A DNA stretch of 64,000 nt from the NCBI GenBank assembly GCA_050485425.1, contig JBJHBJ010000013.1:23181-87180 (forward strand), written 5' to 3'. The stretch is from LSCE01 sp050485425. GTDB taxonomy: Bacteria; Pseudomonadota; Gammaproteobacteria; Nitrococcales; Aquisalimonadaceae. Below, piece after piece: positions 45,972-54,415 of this stretch. The first letter of the stretch is position 1, and the number at the start of each line of letters is the position of its first letter. The notes below the pieces were generated by a model. That model did not search any database. It was not told where the DNA came from and was given only the letters and a program-made list of their open reading frames with translations. The position numbers were made by a program, and so were the translations under genes.

Positions 45972-46982
45972 TTGCGCGTCCTGTTGGCGACCCTGCTGGT
46001 CTTGCTGCTGGCAGCCTGCGGTCCGGGCCCGCAGTTGCATACGCTCTCGGGGCCGACCATGGGGACTGTCTGGTCGGTGCAGCTCGTGGCCGAACCGGGG
46101 AGCGCCGAGCTGGAGGGCCTGCGGGAGGATCTGGAAGCGGCGCTGGAACTCGTCAACGCCCAGATGAGCACCTACCGGCAAGACTCCGACCTGAGCCGGT
46201 TCAACCGGGCAGAACCCGGGCAGACGATGACGCTGCCGGCGGAGTTCGCGGCAGTGCTCGACGCCGCGCTGGCGCTTGCCGAGGCATCCGGCGGCGCCTA
46301 CGACCCCACAGTGGGGCCGCTGGTCAATCTCTGGGGGTTCGGGCCCGAGGGCGCCCGCGATCAGCCTCCGGACGAGCATGACATCGCCCGCACGCGGGAG
46401 CGGGTGGGCTGGCAGCAGCTCGTGCTGGACCGGGAGCGCCGGGAACTGACACAACCGGGCGGCGTGCATCTCGACCTTTCCTCCATCGCCAAGGGCTATG
46501 CCGTGGATCTGCTCGCGGATCGCCTGGAAGCGCGCGGTATCGACGCTTACCTGGTGGACATTGGTGGCGACATGCGCCTGAAGGGAAGCAAGCCCGACGG
46601 CAACCCCTGGCGTATCGGCATCGAGCGTCCCTCTGCCGGTCAGCGCGCCGTGCACGGCATCATCAAACCCGGGGACCAGGCGGTGGCCACCTCCGGCAGT
46701 TACCGCAACTTCTTCCGGGATGGCGGCCGCGAGTATTCACACACGATTGATCCGCGCACCGGCTATCCGATCCCGCAGGAACTGGTCTCGGTGACCGTGT
46801 TGCATGAGAGCTGCAAGCAGGCCGACGGCCTGGCCACTGCCATAACCGCCCTGGGGGCGGAGGTGGGCTACCGGTTTGCGCTGGAGAGCGACCTGGCGGT
46901 ACTGTTACTGGTATTGGACAATGGCGTGGTGCGGGAACGCATGACGCCTGCGTTCAGCCCCTACCTGGAGGAGGCGGACTGA
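45972..46982 (+). CDS. apbE: FAD:protein FMN transferase ApbE (lipoprotein)
   Basis: Attaches FMN to the SGAT threonines of NqrB and NqrC in the periplasm. The 336 residues start at a TTG directly after the nqrF stop, with GGAGG at ideal distance. This gives a lipoprotein signal RVLLATLLVLLLAAC with the lipobox cysteine near residue 16. Signatures: GPTMGTVWSV, MSTYRQDSDLSRFN, GGAYDPTVGPLVNLWGFG, DLSSIAKGYAVD and VDIGGDMRLKGSKPDG. Its place in the operon is exactly where the nqr flavinylation factor is expected. The stop overlaps nqrM. Confidence 0.96.
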   Translation: MRVLLATLLVLLLAACGPGPQLHTLSGPTMGTVWSVQLVAEPGSAELEGLREDLEAALELVNAQMSTYRQDSDLSRFNRAEPGQTMTLPAEFAAVLDAALALAEASGGAYDPTVGPLVNLWGFGPEGARDQPPDEHDIARTRERVGWQQLVLDRERRELTQPGGVHLDLSSIAKGYAVDLLADRLEARGIDAYLVDIGGDMRLKGSKPDGNPWRIGIERPSAGQRAVHGIIKPGDQAVATSGSYRNFFRDGGREYSHTIDPRTGYPIPQELVSVTVLHESCKQADGLATAITALGAEVGYRFALESDLAVLLLVLDNGVVRERMTPAFSPYLEEAD

Positions 46983-47170
46983 TGCTCACCACCCTCGTGG
47001 TCGCCATCCTGCTGTTCCTGTTGCTGTTCGCCGGCATGGCCATCGGCGTGATCTTCTCCAACAAGCCGGTGAAGGGTTCCTGTGGCGGATTGGGCGCCGC
47101 CGGCCTGAAAGGCGATTGCGATATCTGCGGCGGCGACCGCGATCGTTGCCGGAAAGAGAGCTCCGCTTAG
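46982..47170 (+). CDS. nqrM: NqrM, assembly factor for the Na+-NQR iron site (DUF539)
   Basis: A 62-residue protein with one N-terminal membrane helix (about 3-25) and a cysteine-rich cytoplasmic tail. The KGSCGGLGAAG and CDICGGDRDRC pattern matches NqrM, which is required for maturation of the NqrDE iron centre. The ATG overlaps the apbE stop. It closes the operon. Confidence 0.95.
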   Translation: MLTTLVVAILLFLLLFAGMAIGVIFSNKPVKGSCGGLGAAGLKGDCDICGGDRDRCRKESSA

Positions 47171-47186
47171 GGTTCCTTGAGGAACC
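47171..47186 (+). other. Hairpin after nqrM
   Basis: GGTTCC-TTGA-GGAACC immediately after the nqrM stop forms a 6-bp stem without a T tract. It may be a weak or Rho-dependent end of the nqr transcript. No gene or consensus promoter is evident in the following 107 nt. Confidence 0.3.
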
Positions 47187-47293
47187 TTAGGCGTTCGCCG
47201 ATCGCTCATCGGGCGTTCTGTGACGTCCTGCTCTGATCGCAGTTTGCTTACCCGTTAACGTCTTGCCTGTTGGCAGGCGTAACGGGGCCGGGC

Positions 47294-48010
47294 ATGGCAA
47301 GACATTTGCGCATCACGATGGTGGCACTGGTGGCCGGCCTGCTGATGGCCGCTGCCGTAAGCGCCGGCTCGCTGGAGATACGCGGGGAAGGTCACCGGCT
47401 GCTGCAGATTGAGGGCACGTTCGTCAAATGGGGGCACCCGGAAGCCGGCACCGGGGCAACGGTGAGCTATGGCTTCGTCGACGAGCCCGTACGCTTCGAT
47501 GGGGCGCGCAACTGCGAGCGAATGGTGTCGCCGGGTGTGCTGACGGCCTTGTCAGGCATTCCCGGCGAGGAATTCCAGCGGGAGGTGCGTGCCGCCTTCC
47601 GGGCCTGGGAGCAGGTCGCGGACATCCGTTTCCTGTCGGCGACCTCGACGGACGAGGCGGACATTGTGATCGGCGCCCAGCAGCTTCCGGCGGGACGCGC
47701 TTTTGCAAACGTTGCCCTGAAATCCGCGGTCACGGATGGGGTCGCGCCCATCAGGCAGTCCCTGGTCTGCCTGAACCCGCGCCAGCGCTGGAAAGTGGGG
47801 TTCGACGGCGATCTGGACGCCTATGATCTCCGCTATACGCTGATTCACGAGATCGGCCATGCCATCGGGCTGAACCATGCCGGGCCGAGCGGGCAGATCA
47901 TGTCGTTCCGCTACGCCGAAACATTCCGGGAGCCGCAGGCCGGCGACATCCGGGGAGTGGTTGCGCTGTATGGCCGCCCCCCGGTGGACCGGCTTGCCGA
48001 GGCGCCGTAG
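47294..48010 (+). CDS. Secreted matrixin-type zinc metalloprotease
   Basis: A 238-residue protein with an N-terminal signal peptide (RHLRITMVALVAGLLMAAAVSA, cleavage near residue 25) and a matrixin/metzincin catalytic domain. The zinc site HEIGHAIGLNH gives H185, E186, H189 and H195; the Met-turn methionine is M203 (GQIMSFRY). VRAAFRAWEQVADIRFL is the usual matrixin helix. Two cysteines, C74 and C159, could form a disulfide. Start at ATG 47294; an upstream TTG is possible. It is placed after nqr but nothing suggests a link to it. Substrate unknown. Confidence 0.88.
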   Translation: MARHLRITMVALVAGLLMAAAVSAGSLEIRGEGHRLLQIEGTFVKWGHPEAGTGATVSYGFVDEPVRFDGARNCERMVSPGVLTALSGIPGEEFQREVRAAFRAWEQVADIRFLSATSTDEADIVIGAQQLPAGRAFANVALKSAVTDGVAPIRQSLVCLNPRQRWKVGFDGDLDAYDLRYTLIHEIGHAIGLNHAGPSGQIMSFRYAETFREPQAGDIRGVVALYGRPPVDRLAEAP

Positions 48011-49177
48011 TCAGGCTTGCCCGGCGTCGCGTACTTCCGGCGATTGCAGGAACGCCAGCAGGTGCTGGCCGACCGCTTCGGCTTGCTCCTGCTGGACCCA
48101 GTGACCGGCACCGTCAATGAAGTGGCAGCCTAGGAGCCGGGTGCAGGAGTGCCCGTCCCGCATGCGCTCGAAGCTGCCCGGGGACTGGTACGTGCCCCAG
48201 TCGGCGGAGCCGGTCATGAAGCAAGCAGGAACATCCAGCGTGCGTCCTGCATAGAGTCGCAGCTCGGCCTGGGTCCCGGGCTGCGCGCTGGCCCGATACC
48301 AGTGCAGGCCGCCCTGGAAGCCGGTACGGGCGAAGCTCTCCGTATACACGCGCAGTTCCTCGTCCGGCAGCCACGTGCAGGCGGCAATCCGCGCCGCGTC
48401 GGGCATATGCGGCGCCACGGTTTCGGCCATGGTCCTGTCGCGCTCCATGATGTAGTAGTGGGGCATCCTGGCCAGTTCCCGCGGCTCGGCCGAACGCAGA
48501 GGTTCCGGCGTGTTTCCCGCCCAGTCCGCGCTCTTGTAGTGGAAGTACGCGCGCAGGAAGGCATGCAGCCCCTGGCTGCAGTGGAGCATGTCCGCATTGG
48601 CTTGCGGCGTGCCATTGTACCACTGGTAATGCTTGCGCGGCGGGTCCAGCGCGTCCAGGCCGGCATGCAGGTTCGGCCCGCCGCTGCGGTTCTGAGACTG
48701 CGTGCCGCCGTCGGCGGTGTTGAACGGGAAGGCCGGCGGCCCGGCGAACGGTGCGCTCATCAGCACGGCGCTGCGGAACAGGTCGGGGCGTATCAGCGCG
48801 CAATAGGCGGCGACGGGTGAGCCGAAGTCGTGACCGACGATGGCGGCTGCCGAACGGCGTCCCAGGGCCTGCAGCAGCCCGATGACGTCACGCACCAGGT
48901 TCAACGGGCGATAGCGTCCCAGGTCGGCCTCGTAGCGATTGTCCCAGCCTGTGGTCAGCCCGTAGCCTCGCTGGTCGGGGGCCACCACGTGGTAGCCTGC
49001 CGCGGCCAGCGGGGGCATGATGCGGCGCCAGGTGTAGGCCAGTTCCGGGAAGCCGTGCAGCAGGATGACGCAGGGCCGATCGGCGGTTTCGTATCCGGCT
49101 TCCAGCAGATGCATGACCAGGCCGTTGCCGTTATCCACGTGACGGGAGCGGATGCCTGCGGGCAGGGGAAGCGGCAT
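48011..49177 (-). CDS. Alpha/beta hydrolase, epoxide-hydrolase-like
   Basis: A 388-residue alpha/beta-fold hydrolase. Oxyanion-hole motif HGFPE (41-45), nucleophile elbow GHDFGS with aspartate D117 (as in epoxide hydrolases and dehalogenases), a cap region with WYRAS tyrosine, a candidate acid in GSADWG, and the catalytic histidine in DGAGHWVQQE. The Asp nucleophile argues against a simple esterase. The ATG overlaps the ligase stop (TGATG), so it is the last gene of the IclR-ACAD-ligase operon. It ends exactly where the convergent metalloprotease gene ends, with no spacer. Confidence 0.88.
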   Translation of the reverse strand: MPLPLPAGIRSRHVDNGNGLVMHLLEAGYETADRPCVILLHGFPELAYTWRRIMPPLAAAGYHVVAPDQRGYGLTTGWDNRYEADLGRYRPLNLVRDVIGLLQALGRRSAAAIVGHDFGSPVAAYCALIRPDLFRSAVLMSAPFAGPPAFPFNTADGGTQSQNRSGGPNLHAGLDALDPPRKHYQWYNGTPQANADMLHCSQGLHAFLRAYFHYKSADWAGNTPEPLRSAEPRELARMPHYYIMERDRTMAETVAPHMPDAARIAACTWLPDEELRVYTESFARTGFQGGLHWYRASAQPGTQAELRLYAGRTLDVPACFMTGSADWGTYQSPGSFERMRDGHSCTRLLGCHFIDGAGHWVQQEQAEAVGQHLLAFLQSPEVRDAGQA

Positions 49178-50847
49178 CACGTCTCACGCTCCGCCCGGTT
49201 TTCCTCTTCCTGCAGGTAACGCCACATCAGCTTGCCGGTGGGCGAGCGGGGCAGTTCCTTCCGGAATTCCACCAGCTTCGGCACCTTGTAGGCGGACATG
49301 TTGGCCTTGCACCAGTCAATTACGTCGTCCTCGCTGACCCGGCCGGCGAATTCCGGGCGTAACACGATGACCGCCTTCACCGTCTCGCCCCGGCGGGCGT
49401 GCGGCGTGGAGATGATGCAGACTTCCTGGATGGCCGGATGGTCGTACATCAGCGATTCCACCTCGGTGGGCCAGACCTTGAAGCCGGCGGCGTTGATCAT
49501 GCGCTTGACGCGGTCCACCAGGAAGAAATATCCCTCCTCGTCGTAGTAGCCGATGTCGCCGGTCCGGAAGAAGCGCTTGCCGTCCAGTTCGATGAATGCG
49601 GCCTCGGTCTCTTCCGGGCGGTTCCAGTAGCCCTGAAACACCTGCGGGCCGTGGATCAGGATTTCGCCGCTGGCGTCCGGCCCCAGCTCCTCGCCGGTTT
49701 CCAGGTCGATGATGCGGGAATCCACGCCGATCACGGGGACGCCCAGGCACTGCGCCTTGGGTGCCTGGGGCGGGTTGGCGTGGGTGGTGGCCATGGTCTC
49801 CGACAGACCGTAGCCCTCGATGTAGCGCAGCCCTGCCATGTCGTACAGCTTGCCGGCGATCGCCCGCGGCATGGTGGCACCGCCGCCGCCGATGGCTTCC
49901 AGGCTGGAGAGGTCGTAGCGTTCGATCTGGTCGTCGGCCAGCATGTCGATGACCATGGTGGGAATGTTCCGCCAGTTGGTGACCCGGTAGCGCTGAATCA
50001 GCTCGGCGGCGGTGAAACGGTCCCAGCGGGTCATGATGATCATCGGGCAGCCGGCGTAGATGCTGTTGTTCATGCAGACCTGCATGCCGGTGACGTGGAA
50101 CATGGGCACGGTCACCAGCTGTACCGCATCGTGGTCGACAATGGTCCACAGGCTGCCGATCACGGTGGTGGCCATGGTGCTGCGGTGGGTATGCACGCAG
50201 CCCTTGGGGTTACTGGTGGTTCCGGAACTGTAGGGGATCACGCAGAGGTCATCCGGGCCGACCGTGTGCGGGCCGGGCCGTTCTGCCGCGGCCAGCGCTT
50301 TCGCCCAGTGCACGGCGCCATCACCCAGCATGGCCAGGCGCGGTTCCGCCACCACGTCCGGCAGGGACAGGTCGGTTGCCGGATCGGCGTAGTCCAGGTA
50401 GGTGGCGACCACGGCATGCCGCAGGCGCCCGTTCTCCAGGAACGGCGCCAGATGCGGGTAGACGTCCTGGCTGGTGAGAGCGACCCGCGCGTCGGTGTCC
50501 TGGATCAGGTAGTCCAGCTCGGCGTGCCGGTTCATCGGGTTCACCGGCACCACCACGGCGTTGGCGCGCAGGATGGCGTAGAAACCGATGACGAACTGCG
50601 GGCAGTTCTGCATGTACAGCAAGACGCGATCGCCGGTTTGTACGCCCTGCTGCTGCAGATGGCCGGCCATGTGGTCCACCTGGTGCCGAAGTTCCGAGAA
50701 GCGCAGCTCGCGGCCATAGTAGATGATGGCCGCGGTGTCCGGATAACGCCCGGCGGAGGCTGCCAGGTTGGTGTACAGGCTGGTTTCCGGCAGCGTCAGT
50801 TCCCTGGGTGCGTGGGGCGGCCAGACAGGCAGGTGGCGGTCGAACAT
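49177..50847 (-). CDS. AMP-forming acyl-CoA ligase (long/medium-chain type)
   Basis: Activates a carboxylic acid to its CoA thioester via an acyl-adenylate. The 556 residues contain the phosphate loop YSSGTTSNPKGCVHTH, GGGGATMPRAI, the YIEGYGLSETMA motif, the hinge FFRTGDIGYYDEEGYFFLVDR and the catalytic lysine region PRSPTGKLMWR near the C-terminus. No signal or membrane segment. GGAGGAGACCCC precedes the ATG. Co-transcribed with the downstream hydrolase and the upstream acyl-CoA dehydrogenase, so it likely activates the substrate of this module. Chain type cannot be decided. Confidence 0.92.
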   Translation of the reverse strand: MFDRHLPVWPPHAPRELTLPETSLYTNLAASAGRYPDTAAIIYYGRELRFSELRHQVDHMAGHLQQQGVQTGDRVLLYMQNCPQFVIGFYAILRANAVVVPVNPMNRHAELDYLIQDTDARVALTSQDVYPHLAPFLENGRLRHAVVATYLDYADPATDLSLPDVVAEPRLAMLGDGAVHWAKALAAAERPGPHTVGPDDLCVIPYSSGTTSNPKGCVHTHRSTMATTVIGSLWTIVDHDAVQLVTVPMFHVTGMQVCMNNSIYAGCPMIIMTRWDRFTAAELIQRYRVTNWRNIPTMVIDMLADDQIERYDLSSLEAIGGGGATMPRAIAGKLYDMAGLRYIEGYGLSETMATTHANPPQAPKAQCLGVPVIGVDSRIIDLETGEELGPDASGEILIHGPQVFQGYWNRPEETEAAFIELDGKRFFRTGDIGYYDEEGYFFLVDRVKRMINAAGFKVWPTEVESLMYDHPAIQEVCIISTPHARRGETVKAVIVLRPEFAGRVSEDDVIDWCKANMSAYKVPKLVEFRKELPRSPTGKLMWRYLQEEENRAERET

Positions 50848-50890
50848 GGGGTCTCCTCCGGGGGGCTCTCGGGGCTGTTGTTGTCGATGT

Positions 50891-52057
50891 TCAATAGGAC
50901 TTGGGCAGGCCCAGCATCTTTTCCGCGATGAAACTGAGAATCAGCTGCGGGCTGACCGGTGCGATGCGCGGAATGAAGCATTCCCGCATGTAGCGTTCCA
51001 CATGGTATTCGGCGGAGTAGCCCATGCCGCCGTGGGTCAGGACGGCGGCCTCGCAGGCGGCGAAGGCGGCCTCCGCAGCCAGGTACTTGGCCGCGTTGGC
51101 CTCCGCGCCGCAGTCCTGTCCCTGGTCGTACAGCGTTGCCGCCTTCATGACCATCAACTGGGCCGCCTCCAGTTCCATCCAGGCCTTGGCCAGCGGATGC
51201 TGGATGGACTGGTTCTGGCCGATGGGACGGTCGAACACCACCCGTTCCCGAGCGTAACGGGCCGCACGCCGCAACGCGGCGCGGCCGATGCCGACGGCTT
51301 CCGCGGCGATCAGGATGCGCTCCGGGTTCAGGCCGTGCAGGATCATCCGGAAGCCGTTGCCTTCCTCGCCGATACGGTCGTCCGCTGGTACCGGCAGGTC
51401 ATTGAAGAACACCATGTTGGAGTCGATGGCGTGCCGTCCCATCTTGCGGATGGTGCGGACTTCCACCCGCGAACGGTCCAGGTCGGTATAGAACAGGCTC
51501 AGGCCGTCGGTCTTGCGTCTGACCTGGTCCAGCGGCGTCGTGCGCGCCAGGATCAGCGCCTTGTCGGCCACCTGGGCGGTGGAGATCCAGATCTTCTGGC
51601 CGCTGAGCACGTAATGGTCGCCGTGGCGTTCGGCTCGGGTTTTCAGCTTGACAGTGTTCAGTCCGGCATCGGGTTCGGTCACTGCGAAACAGGCCTTGTG
51701 GCTTCCCGAGACCAACGGCGGCAGCATGCGTCGCTTCTGTTCGTCTGTGCCGAAGACTACCACCGGGTTCAGGCCGAAAATGTTCATGTGCACCGAGGAG
51801 GCGCCGCTCATGCACGCGCCGGTTTCGGAAATGGCTCCCATCATGATGGCGGCCTCGGTGATGCCCAGGCCGGATCCGCCGTAGGCTTCCGGCATGGCGA
51901 TGCCGAGCAGGCCGGCATCAGCCACCGCGCGGTAGAAATCCTCCGGGAATTCGGCGCTCTCGTCCTGCTTCAGCCAGTAATCGTCGTCGAACCGGCTGCA
52001 GACCTTGGCGACCAGGTCCCGGATGCTGTTCTGATCGGCGGAAAGGGAAAAGTCCAC
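50891..52057 (-). CDS. Acyl-CoA dehydrogenase with catalytic Glu at the IVD/LCAD position
   Basis: A 388-residue FAD-dependent acyl-CoA dehydrogenase with a GTG start preceded by GGAGGAG. Motifs: FAVTEPDAGLNTVKLKT and KIWISTAQVAD for FAD/substrate, GQNQSIQHPLA and THGGMGYSAEYHVER. The usual catalytic YEGT glutamate near the C-terminus is absent: the aligned stretch reads IAPVSPQ. A glutamate, E246 (GLNPERILI), occupies the alternative position used by isovaleryl-CoA and long-chain dehydrogenases. That suggests branched or long substrates; this is inference from alignment by eye. Second gene of the IclR operon. Confidence 0.9.
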   Translation of the reverse strand: MDFSLSADQNSIRDLVAKVCSRFDDDYWLKQDESAEFPEDFYRAVADAGLLGIAMPEAYGGSGLGITEAAIMMGAISETGACMSGASSVHMNIFGLNPVVVFGTDEQKRRMLPPLVSGSHKACFAVTEPDAGLNTVKLKTRAERHGDHYVLSGQKIWISTAQVADKALILARTTPLDQVRRKTDGLSLFYTDLDRSRVEVRTIRKMGRHAIDSNMVFFNDLPVPADDRIGEEGNGFRMILHGLNPERILIAAEAVGIGRAALRRAARYARERVVFDRPIGQNQSIQHPLAKAWMELEAAQLMVMKAATLYDQGQDCGAEANAAKYLAAEAAFAACEAAVLTHGGMGYSAEYHVERYMRECFIPRIAPVSPQLILSFIAEKMLGLPKSY

Positions 52058-52084
52058 GGTATCTCCTCCAGGGGCCGCGGCCCG

Positions 52085-52873
52085 TTAGTCAGTTGCTGCC
52101 TGCTGGTCGCCTCCCGATGGCGAAATGGCCTGTTCGATCCGGTTGCGCGCGCCCATCAGCAGCGGCACGTAATGGTTGCGCAGCGCCTCCATGGGCACGG
52201 CCTGGGCCAGCGCGATGATGTTGAAGGCGCAAGCCACGGTACCGTCACGCATGACCGGAATCCCTGCCGCACGGATGGTGCTCACATATTCCTGATCGCT
52301 GAGGGCGTAGCCCCGTTCGCGGGTGTCCCGGATCAGCTTCCGTACCGCCGCCGGATCCCGGGCCAGCGCCTCCGCCGGATCATCGTCCCGGGCCACGTCG
52401 GCCAGGATCCGTTCGCGTTCCTCCTCGGCGCAGAAGGCCAGGTAGGCGCGGCCAACAGCCGTGCTCATGACCGGAACGCGGGCGCCCACGGAGCGGTTCA
52501 CCGAGAGCATCCCCGGCTGCCGGCTGGTATCCACGATGACCATCTTGCCGCCCTGGTAGATGGCCATGTCCGACGGCCAGCCGGTCTCGCCGCGCAGCGC
52601 CTCCATGATCGGGCGGGCGACCGACAGCAGGGCTTCGTCCGGGCGGTAATTGTTTGCCAGGCCCAGCGCGCGTGCCGCCACCATGTATCGGTGTTGCTCC
52701 GGCATCGTGATCACGTAGCCGTCATGGCACAGCGTTTCCAGCAACCGCAGCACGGAGGCCTTGGGCAGCCCGGTGTCTGCCTGGATCTGCTTCAGCGTGG
52801 CAGGCCCGATGCGGTTGACGGATTCCAGGACGCGCAGCCCCTTCAGCAGGGCTGCGACCGGCGCGTAGACCAT
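52085..52873 (-). CDS. IclR-family transcriptional regulator
   Basis: A 262-residue regulator with an N-terminal winged HTH (about 5-65; LKGLRVLESVNRIGPATLKQIQADTGLPKASVLRLLETL) and a C-terminal IclR effector domain (about 75-250; VGRAYLAFCAEEERERIL, RERGYALSDQEYVSTIRAAGIPV). I start at MVYAPVAALL because AAGGAG lies 7 nt upstream; an ATG seven codons earlier precedes that site. First gene of the minus-strand operon and divergent from the CaiB gene. The palindrome at 52899-52913 in its upstream region is its likely operator. Confidence 0.93.
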   Translation of the reverse strand: MVYAPVAALLKGLRVLESVNRIGPATLKQIQADTGLPKASVLRLLETLCHDGYVITMPEQHRYMVAARALGLANNYRPDEALLSVARPIMEALRGETGWPSDMAIYQGGKMVIVDTSRQPGMLSVNRSVGARVPVMSTAVGRAYLAFCAEEERERILADVARDDDPAEALARDPAAVRKLIRDTRERGYALSDQEYVSTIRAAGIPVMRDGTVACAFNIIALAQAVPMEALRNHYVPLLMGARNRIEQAISPSGGDQQAATD

Positions 52874-52898
52874 GGTCCGGCTCCTTGGGTTCATCTAC

Positions 52899-52951
52899 TG
52901 AAACAGCGTTTCAATATTATTGTGGTTGAACGGTGGATCGTGCAAGACTGA
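52899..52951. promoter_or_regulatory. Divergent operator/promoter between the IclR operon and the CaiB gene (copy 1)
   Basis: Perfect palindrome TGAAACAGCGTTTCA at 52899-52913, the TGAAAC-N3-GTTTCA type known for KdgR-like IclR regulators. On the minus strand, TTGCAC (52940-52945) and AATAAT (52916-52921), 18 bp apart, would start transcription within the palindrome, suggesting autorepression. On the plus strand, TTGTGG (52920-52925) and AAGACT (52944-52949) place the palindrome just upstream of -35, an activator position. The same block recurs at 54206-54257. Confidence 0.6.
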
Positions 52952-52984
52952 TTTCGTCTTCAGCATCGACAGGACGGCACGCCC

Positions 52985-54181
52985 ATGTTCCACCATCTGA
53001 AAGGCATCCGGGTACTCGACCTCAGCTCCGTCGTGCTGGGCCCGTTCGCATCGCAATTGCTGGGTGATCTGGGTGCGGAGGTGATCAAGGTGGAACCGCC
53101 GGAAGGCGACATCTTCCGGGCTGCGGCGCCGGCCAGGAACCGCGGGATGGGCGCCGGCTTCCTGAACCTGAACCGGAACAAGCGCTCGCTGGTGCTGGAC
53201 CTCAAGTCTGCCCAGGGGCGCGAGGTGCTCTATCGGCTGGCAGCGCGGGCCGACGTGCTGTTGCATAACATGCGCCCCGGTGCCGTGGCGCGGCTGGGGC
53301 TGGAGTCCGGACGCCTGCTGGCGGCGAACCCGTCGCTGGTCTATTGCGCTGCCGTGGGCTTCGGCGGCGATGGGCCATATGCCGGCGAGCCCGCCTACGA
53401 CGACGTGATGCAGGCCGTCAGCGGTCTCGCATCCCTGCCCATGGAAACGGACCGGGAACCGGCGTTCATCCCCACCGTGCTGGTGGACAAGATCTGCGGC
53501 CTGTACACCGCCTTCGGTATCGTCTCCGCCTTGCTGGCGCGAGAGCGTGGCGGGCAGGGCGGGGCGGTGGAAGCCCCGATGTTCGAGAGCATGGTGTCGT
53601 TCCTGATGGCCGAACACCTGGGCGGTCATGTGTTCGATCCTCCGCTGGGAGGTCTCCGCTACCAGCGGGTGATGTCTCCCCACCGGCGCCCTTACCGCAC
53701 TGCCGACGGCTACATCGCCGTACTGCCTTATGCCACCAAGCACTGGCAGAGCTTTTTCCGTCTGGTGGGGGAGGAGGCTTTGGCCGAGGAAGCCTGGCTG
53801 GCGGATGCCTCCCAGCGCAGCGAACGCGTCGGGGAGCTGTACCAGGCACTGGCCGAGGCGATGCCGTCGCGAACCACCGGTGAGTGGCTGGCGGCGTTGA
53901 AGCCGCTGGACATTCCGTGCAGCCCCGTCAATCGGCTGGAGAACCTGCTGGACGACCCGCACCTGACGGCAGTCCGCTTCTTTCGCAGGGTGGAACATCC
54001 CAGTGAGGGCACCTTGACGTCCCTGCGCCATCCCTTGCGTTTTCCCGGCGCGGAAGAGCAACCGGACCTGCCGGCTCCGATGCTGGGCGAGCAGGGGGCA
54101 GACATCCTGCGGGAGCACGGTTTCAGCGCCGAGGAGATCGATCAGCTTGTGGGTGCCGGGGTGCTGGTTCCGGGCCGCTAG
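52985..54181 (+). CDS. CaiB/BaiF-type CoA-transferase (second paralogue)
   Basis: A 398-residue class III CoA-transferase. N-terminal IRVLDLSSVVLGPFASQLLGDLGAEVIKVE, LNRNKRSLVLDLKSAQG, catalytic aspartate D168 (TVLVDKICGLY) aligning with formyl-CoA transferase D169, then MFESMVSFLMAEHLGG and IPCSPVNRLENLLDDPHL. It differs clearly from the paralogue at 35521-36738, so the two are not recent duplicates. It diverges from the IclR operon and carries the shared operator, and would link a CoA donor to the module's acid substrate. A racemase-like activity of the same fold cannot be excluded. Confidence 0.9.
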   Translation: MFHHLKGIRVLDLSSVVLGPFASQLLGDLGAEVIKVEPPEGDIFRAAAPARNRGMGAGFLNLNRNKRSLVLDLKSAQGREVLYRLAARADVLLHNMRPGAVARLGLESGRLLAANPSLVYCAAVGFGGDGPYAGEPAYDDVMQAVSGLASLPMETDREPAFIPTVLVDKICGLYTAFGIVSALLARERGGQGGAVEAPMFESMVSFLMAEHLGGHVFDPPLGGLRYQRVMSPHRRPYRTADGYIAVLPYATKHWQSFFRLVGEEALAEEAWLADASQRSERVGELYQALAEAMPSRTTGEWLAALKPLDIPCSPVNRLENLLDDPHLTAVRFFRRVEHPSEGTLTSLRHPLRFPGAEEQPDLPAPMLGEQGADILREHGFSAEEIDQLVGAGVLVPGR

Positions 54182-54205
54182 CACCTTCAATGCGGGTTCA
54201 CTGGG

Positions 54206-54257
54206 TGAACCAGTATTTCATAAAAATTGCCTACCCCTCAACGCTGTGCAAGACTGA
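54206..54257 (+). promoter_or_regulatory. Operator/promoter of the TAXI gene (copy 2 of the shared block)
   Basis: TGAACCAGTATTTCA (54206-54220) matches copy 1 at 12 of 15 positions. It is followed at the same distance by ATTG (TTGCCT as -35, 54227-54232) and by TGCAAGACTGA (54247-54257, AAGACT as -10), 17 bp apart. A second inverted repeat GGTTCAC-TGG-GTGAACC (54195-54211) overlaps the left half. The remaining leader to 54415 (about 150 nt) shows no other feature. Confidence 0.55.
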
Positions 54258-54415
54258 ATCGCAAGTCGCCTTCTCAATCCTTCCGGGCAGATGCCGGATC
54301 CTGTCTGCCCCGCAATGCCGCAGTACGGTCGGGCCAGGGACGATCGATTGCCGCTGCAGTGTCATTCGCCCACCACGAACGCGTGCTCAACGAAGACGCG
54401 CAGGAGGAGAAAACG

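Noticed and set aside
53585..53587. CaiB paralogue at 52985 thought to have Glu (E201) in place of the catalytic Asp
   Set aside because: The catalytic aspartate of formyl-CoA transferase (D169) aligns instead with D168 in TVLVDKICGLY, which is intact.
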